Assembly: GCF_012932675.1 (NCBI RefSeq)
Contig: NZ_JAAIIF010000018.1
Coordinates: 1-64,000, forward strand
From: Bifidobacterium erythrocebi
GTDB taxonomy: Bacteria; Actinomycetota; Actinomycetes; Actinomycetales; Bifidobacteriaceae
DNA length: 64,000 nt
Reading direction: 5' to 3'
The notes beneath the pieces were generated by a model. It was given only the letters and a program-made list of their open reading frames with translations, ran no database searches and was not told where the DNA came from. The position numbers and the translations under genes were made by a program. Below are positions 62,232 to 64,000 of the stretch, one piece after another (positions within the stretch are counted from its first letter, which is position 1; each line of letters starts with the position of its first letter).

Positions 62232-64000
62232 ATGCACACAGTTTTCGCCATCTTCCTTCGTGACGTGAAAAGGATTCTGAAAAATCCCGTGGCGCTCGTC
62301 GTCACCATGGGCGTGGCCATCATCCCCTCGCTGTACGCATGGTGCAACATTCTGGCCAACTGGGATCCGTATTCGAACACCGGCAATATCCAGGTGGCCG
62401 TGGCCAACGAGGACGAGGGCACGACCTCCGCGCTGGTGGGGCATCTCAATGCCGGCCGGCAGACCGTCACCCAGCTCAAGTCGAATCATCAGCTCGGATG
62501 GCGGTTCGTATCCAAGGAACACGCGGTCGAAGGCGTCAAATCGGGCAAATACTATGCGGCGATCGTGCTGCCGAAGGATTTCAGCGCCAGTCTGATCGGC
62601 ACCGTGACGGGTGAGAAGGACCGTCCATCGATCACCTATTACATCAACGAGAAGAAGAACGCCATCGCCCCGAAGATCACCGACACGGGCGCGACCACCA
62701 TCGACGAGCAGATCAACTCCACGTTCGTCTCCAGTGTGGCCGACGCCGTGGCGAAACAGGTGAAGGCCGCGGCCGGCACCACCACGAACAGTCTGAGCAC
62801 CGCGCAAAGCGATGTCGTCAACGACCTGAACGACACCATCAACCAGCTCGACAACGTCCAACGGCAATTGAGCAGCACCCGCTCCACACTCGACAAGGCC
62901 ACCACGACCATCGACTCGGCGAAACGGTCCAACACCGCGTTCGCCTCGGAAATCACCGATTCGCTCAGCACCATCAAGAACACGTCCAATCTGCTTGACG
63001 AGACGCGCACGCAGGCCCAACAGTTCTCGAACACGCTGGTCGGTGCGCTCGACAATGGCGGCACGCAGCTTTCCGGACTGCAGGTCACGGTCGGCAACGT
63101 CACCGGCAGTGTGGTCACCGGTCTGAACAGCACGCAGGATGCGCTCAGCCAGGTCTCCAGCACCATGCACGGCGTCAACACCACCGCCGGAGATGCCCTC
63201 GACGGCATGGAGAAGGCACTGAAGAACAGCCAGCTGGACCCGAACAGCCAGACCTACAAGGATCTTTCCGCGCAGATCGACGAAGCGCGCAAACAGCTGA
63301 AAACCCAGCAGCAGCGCATCGCGGCCTTCGACCGGGACACCACGTCGATCATCGATTCGGGCAAGAGCACCGCCACCACGTTCAACAGCGACGTCGCTAC
63401 GCTGTCGCGCAACGGCACCGCCACGATGACGACGGCACGCACGAACCTCACCGGCACCATCATGCCGAACCTCAACACCGGGCTCGACACGCTCGGCATG
63501 GCCAACAGTTCGCTGGCCGGAACGCTCACCACGCTGCAAGGCACGCTGGAACAGGGCAACGGCCTGCTCGACCAGCTGTCGCGCACCGTCAGCCAGACGA
63601 ACGCCACCGTCGCCGGCACGCAAACGCAACTGGCCAACCTGAGCAAACAGCTCAACACCACGCGCACCGACGTGGCCGCGTTGAGCAGTTCGCAGATGTT
63701 CCAGCAGCTTTCCGACATGCTCGGCATCGACACCAGCGAAATCGGCTCGTTCGTAGGCGAACCGGTCCACCTGGACGAAAAGGTGCTGTACCCGGTTGAT
63801 AACTACGGTTCCGCGGTCACGCCGTTCTATACGAATCTGGCGCTGTGGGTCGGCGGCTTCGTGCTCGTCGCTATCTACAAGCTCGAAGTCGACCGCGACG
63901 AGAAGATCCGCCGGTACACGCCACGTCAGGGCTACATGGGCCGCTGGCTGCTGTTCGTCGTCATCGGGTTCCTGCAGGCGATCATCGCCACGATCGGCGA
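62232..64000 (+). CDS. YhgE/Pip-family membrane protein, N-terminal part (runs off window end)
   Basis: Open from ATG 62232 (AGGAGG a few bases ahead) to the window edge, about 589 codons. It begins with a basic segment and a transmembrane helix (MHTVFAIFLRDVKRILKN, VALVVTMGVAIIPSLYAW). A Pip-type domain then contains NWDPYSNTGNIQVAVANED. A long extracellular region is coiled-coil- and Thr/Ser-rich (about residues 170-510). The return signature NYGSAVTPFYTNLALWVG opens the C-terminal ABC-2-like membrane part. Family members include phage-infection proteins and ESX-type accessory or export-like proteins; their substrate is unknown. It is divergent from fba. Confidence 0.88.
   Translation, partial: MHTVFAIFLRDVKRILKNPVALVVTMGVAIIPSLYAWCNILANWDPYSNTGNIQVAVANEDEGTTSALVGHLNAGRQTVTQLKSNHQLGWRFVSKEHAVEGVKSGKYYAAIVLPKDFSASLIGTVTGEKDRPSITYYINEKKNAIAPKITDTGATTIDEQINSTFVSSVADAVAKQVKAAAGTTTNSLSTAQSDVVNDLNDTINQLDNVQRQLSSTRSTLDKATTTIDSAKRSNTAFASEITDSLSTIKNTSNLLDETRTQAQQFSNTLVGALDNGGTQLSGLQVTVGNVTGSVVTGLNSTQDALSQVSSTMHGVNTTAGDALDGMEKALKNSQLDPNSQTYKDLSAQIDEARKQLKTQQQRIAAFDRDTTSIIDSGKSTATTFNSDVATLSRNGTATMTTARTNLTGTIMPNLNTGLDTLGMANSSLAGTLTTLQGTLEQGNGLLDQLSRTVSQTNATVAGTQTQLANLSKQLNTTRTDVAALSSSQMFQQLSDMLGIDTSEIGSFVGEPVHLDEKVLYPVDNYGSAVTPFYTNLALWVGGFVLVAIYKLEVDRDEKIRRYTPRQGYMGRWLLFVVIGFLQAIIATIG

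Overview
The window is high-G+C DNA whose gene order (crcB-crcB-clc-purA-fba-YhgE/Pip) and surface-protein repertoire point to a Bifidobacterium; the genus is my inference from content and synteny, not a search result. It holds about 37 intact or partial protein genes, two frameshifted genes, one tRNA and one integrated genetic element.

Region 1 (1-41.4 kb) is a large cell-envelope locus. It encodes the start of UDP-galactopyranose mutase (glf), three GlfT2-like galactofuranosyltransferases, a GlfT1-like glycosyltransferase, a Wzm/Wzt ABC exporter, a polysaccharide pyruvyl transferase, a GtrB-like glucosyl-carrier synthase next to a GT-C membrane glycosyltransferase, an O-acyltransferase and a large multi-membrane-span protein. 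Interleaved with these are nine surface or secreted proteins. Four end in three SLH-like repeats: a frameshifted GH2 beta-galactosidase, a beta-propeller protein, a 1,157-residue Ig-like protein and a 1,226-residue CAP/InlB-repeat protein. Five carry YG/GW-type cell-wall-binding repeats: a short repeat protein, a beta-propeller protein, an SGNH hydrolase, a CHAP/NlpC-like amidase and a GH25 lysozyme. A sialate-O-acetylesterase-like enzyme has neither repeat. My reading is that the glycosyltransferases build and export a galactofuranose-containing wall polymer, the pyruvyl transferase and acyltransferase decorate it, and the surface proteins dock on it. SLH domains classically bind pyruvylated wall polymers, so the pairing of the pyruvyl transferase with SLH-like proteins is the most attractive hypothesis here.

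Region 2 (41,763-49,315) is a 7.6-kb integrated element in the 3' end of tRNA-Ser(GGA). It has a 22-bp direct repeat at its ends, a tyrosine recombinase beside attR, a RepSA-like replication initiator, an XRE regulator, a membrane-anchored coiled-coil protein, a small secreted peptide and two unknown proteins. I see no conjugation ATPase. The apparent original tRNA terminator now sits just beyond attR.

Region 3 (49.3-52.8 kb) is a second accessory patch: an AlbA_2/Schlafen-type protein with an unusual duplicated upstream region, and an HNH endonuclease. A diverged direct repeat of about 97 bp flanks the AlbA_2 gene.

Region 4 (52.9-64 kb) is mostly core: a zinc-ribbon membrane protein, a HAD 5'-nucleotidase, paired FluC/CrcB fluoride channels (one with long extensions), a ClC antiporter, purA, class II fructose-bisphosphate aldolase and a YhgE/Pip membrane protein running off the end. 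Two arrays of a 24-bp palindrome at an almost exact 51-bp period flank clc: one inside the long crcB, the other intergenic before purA.
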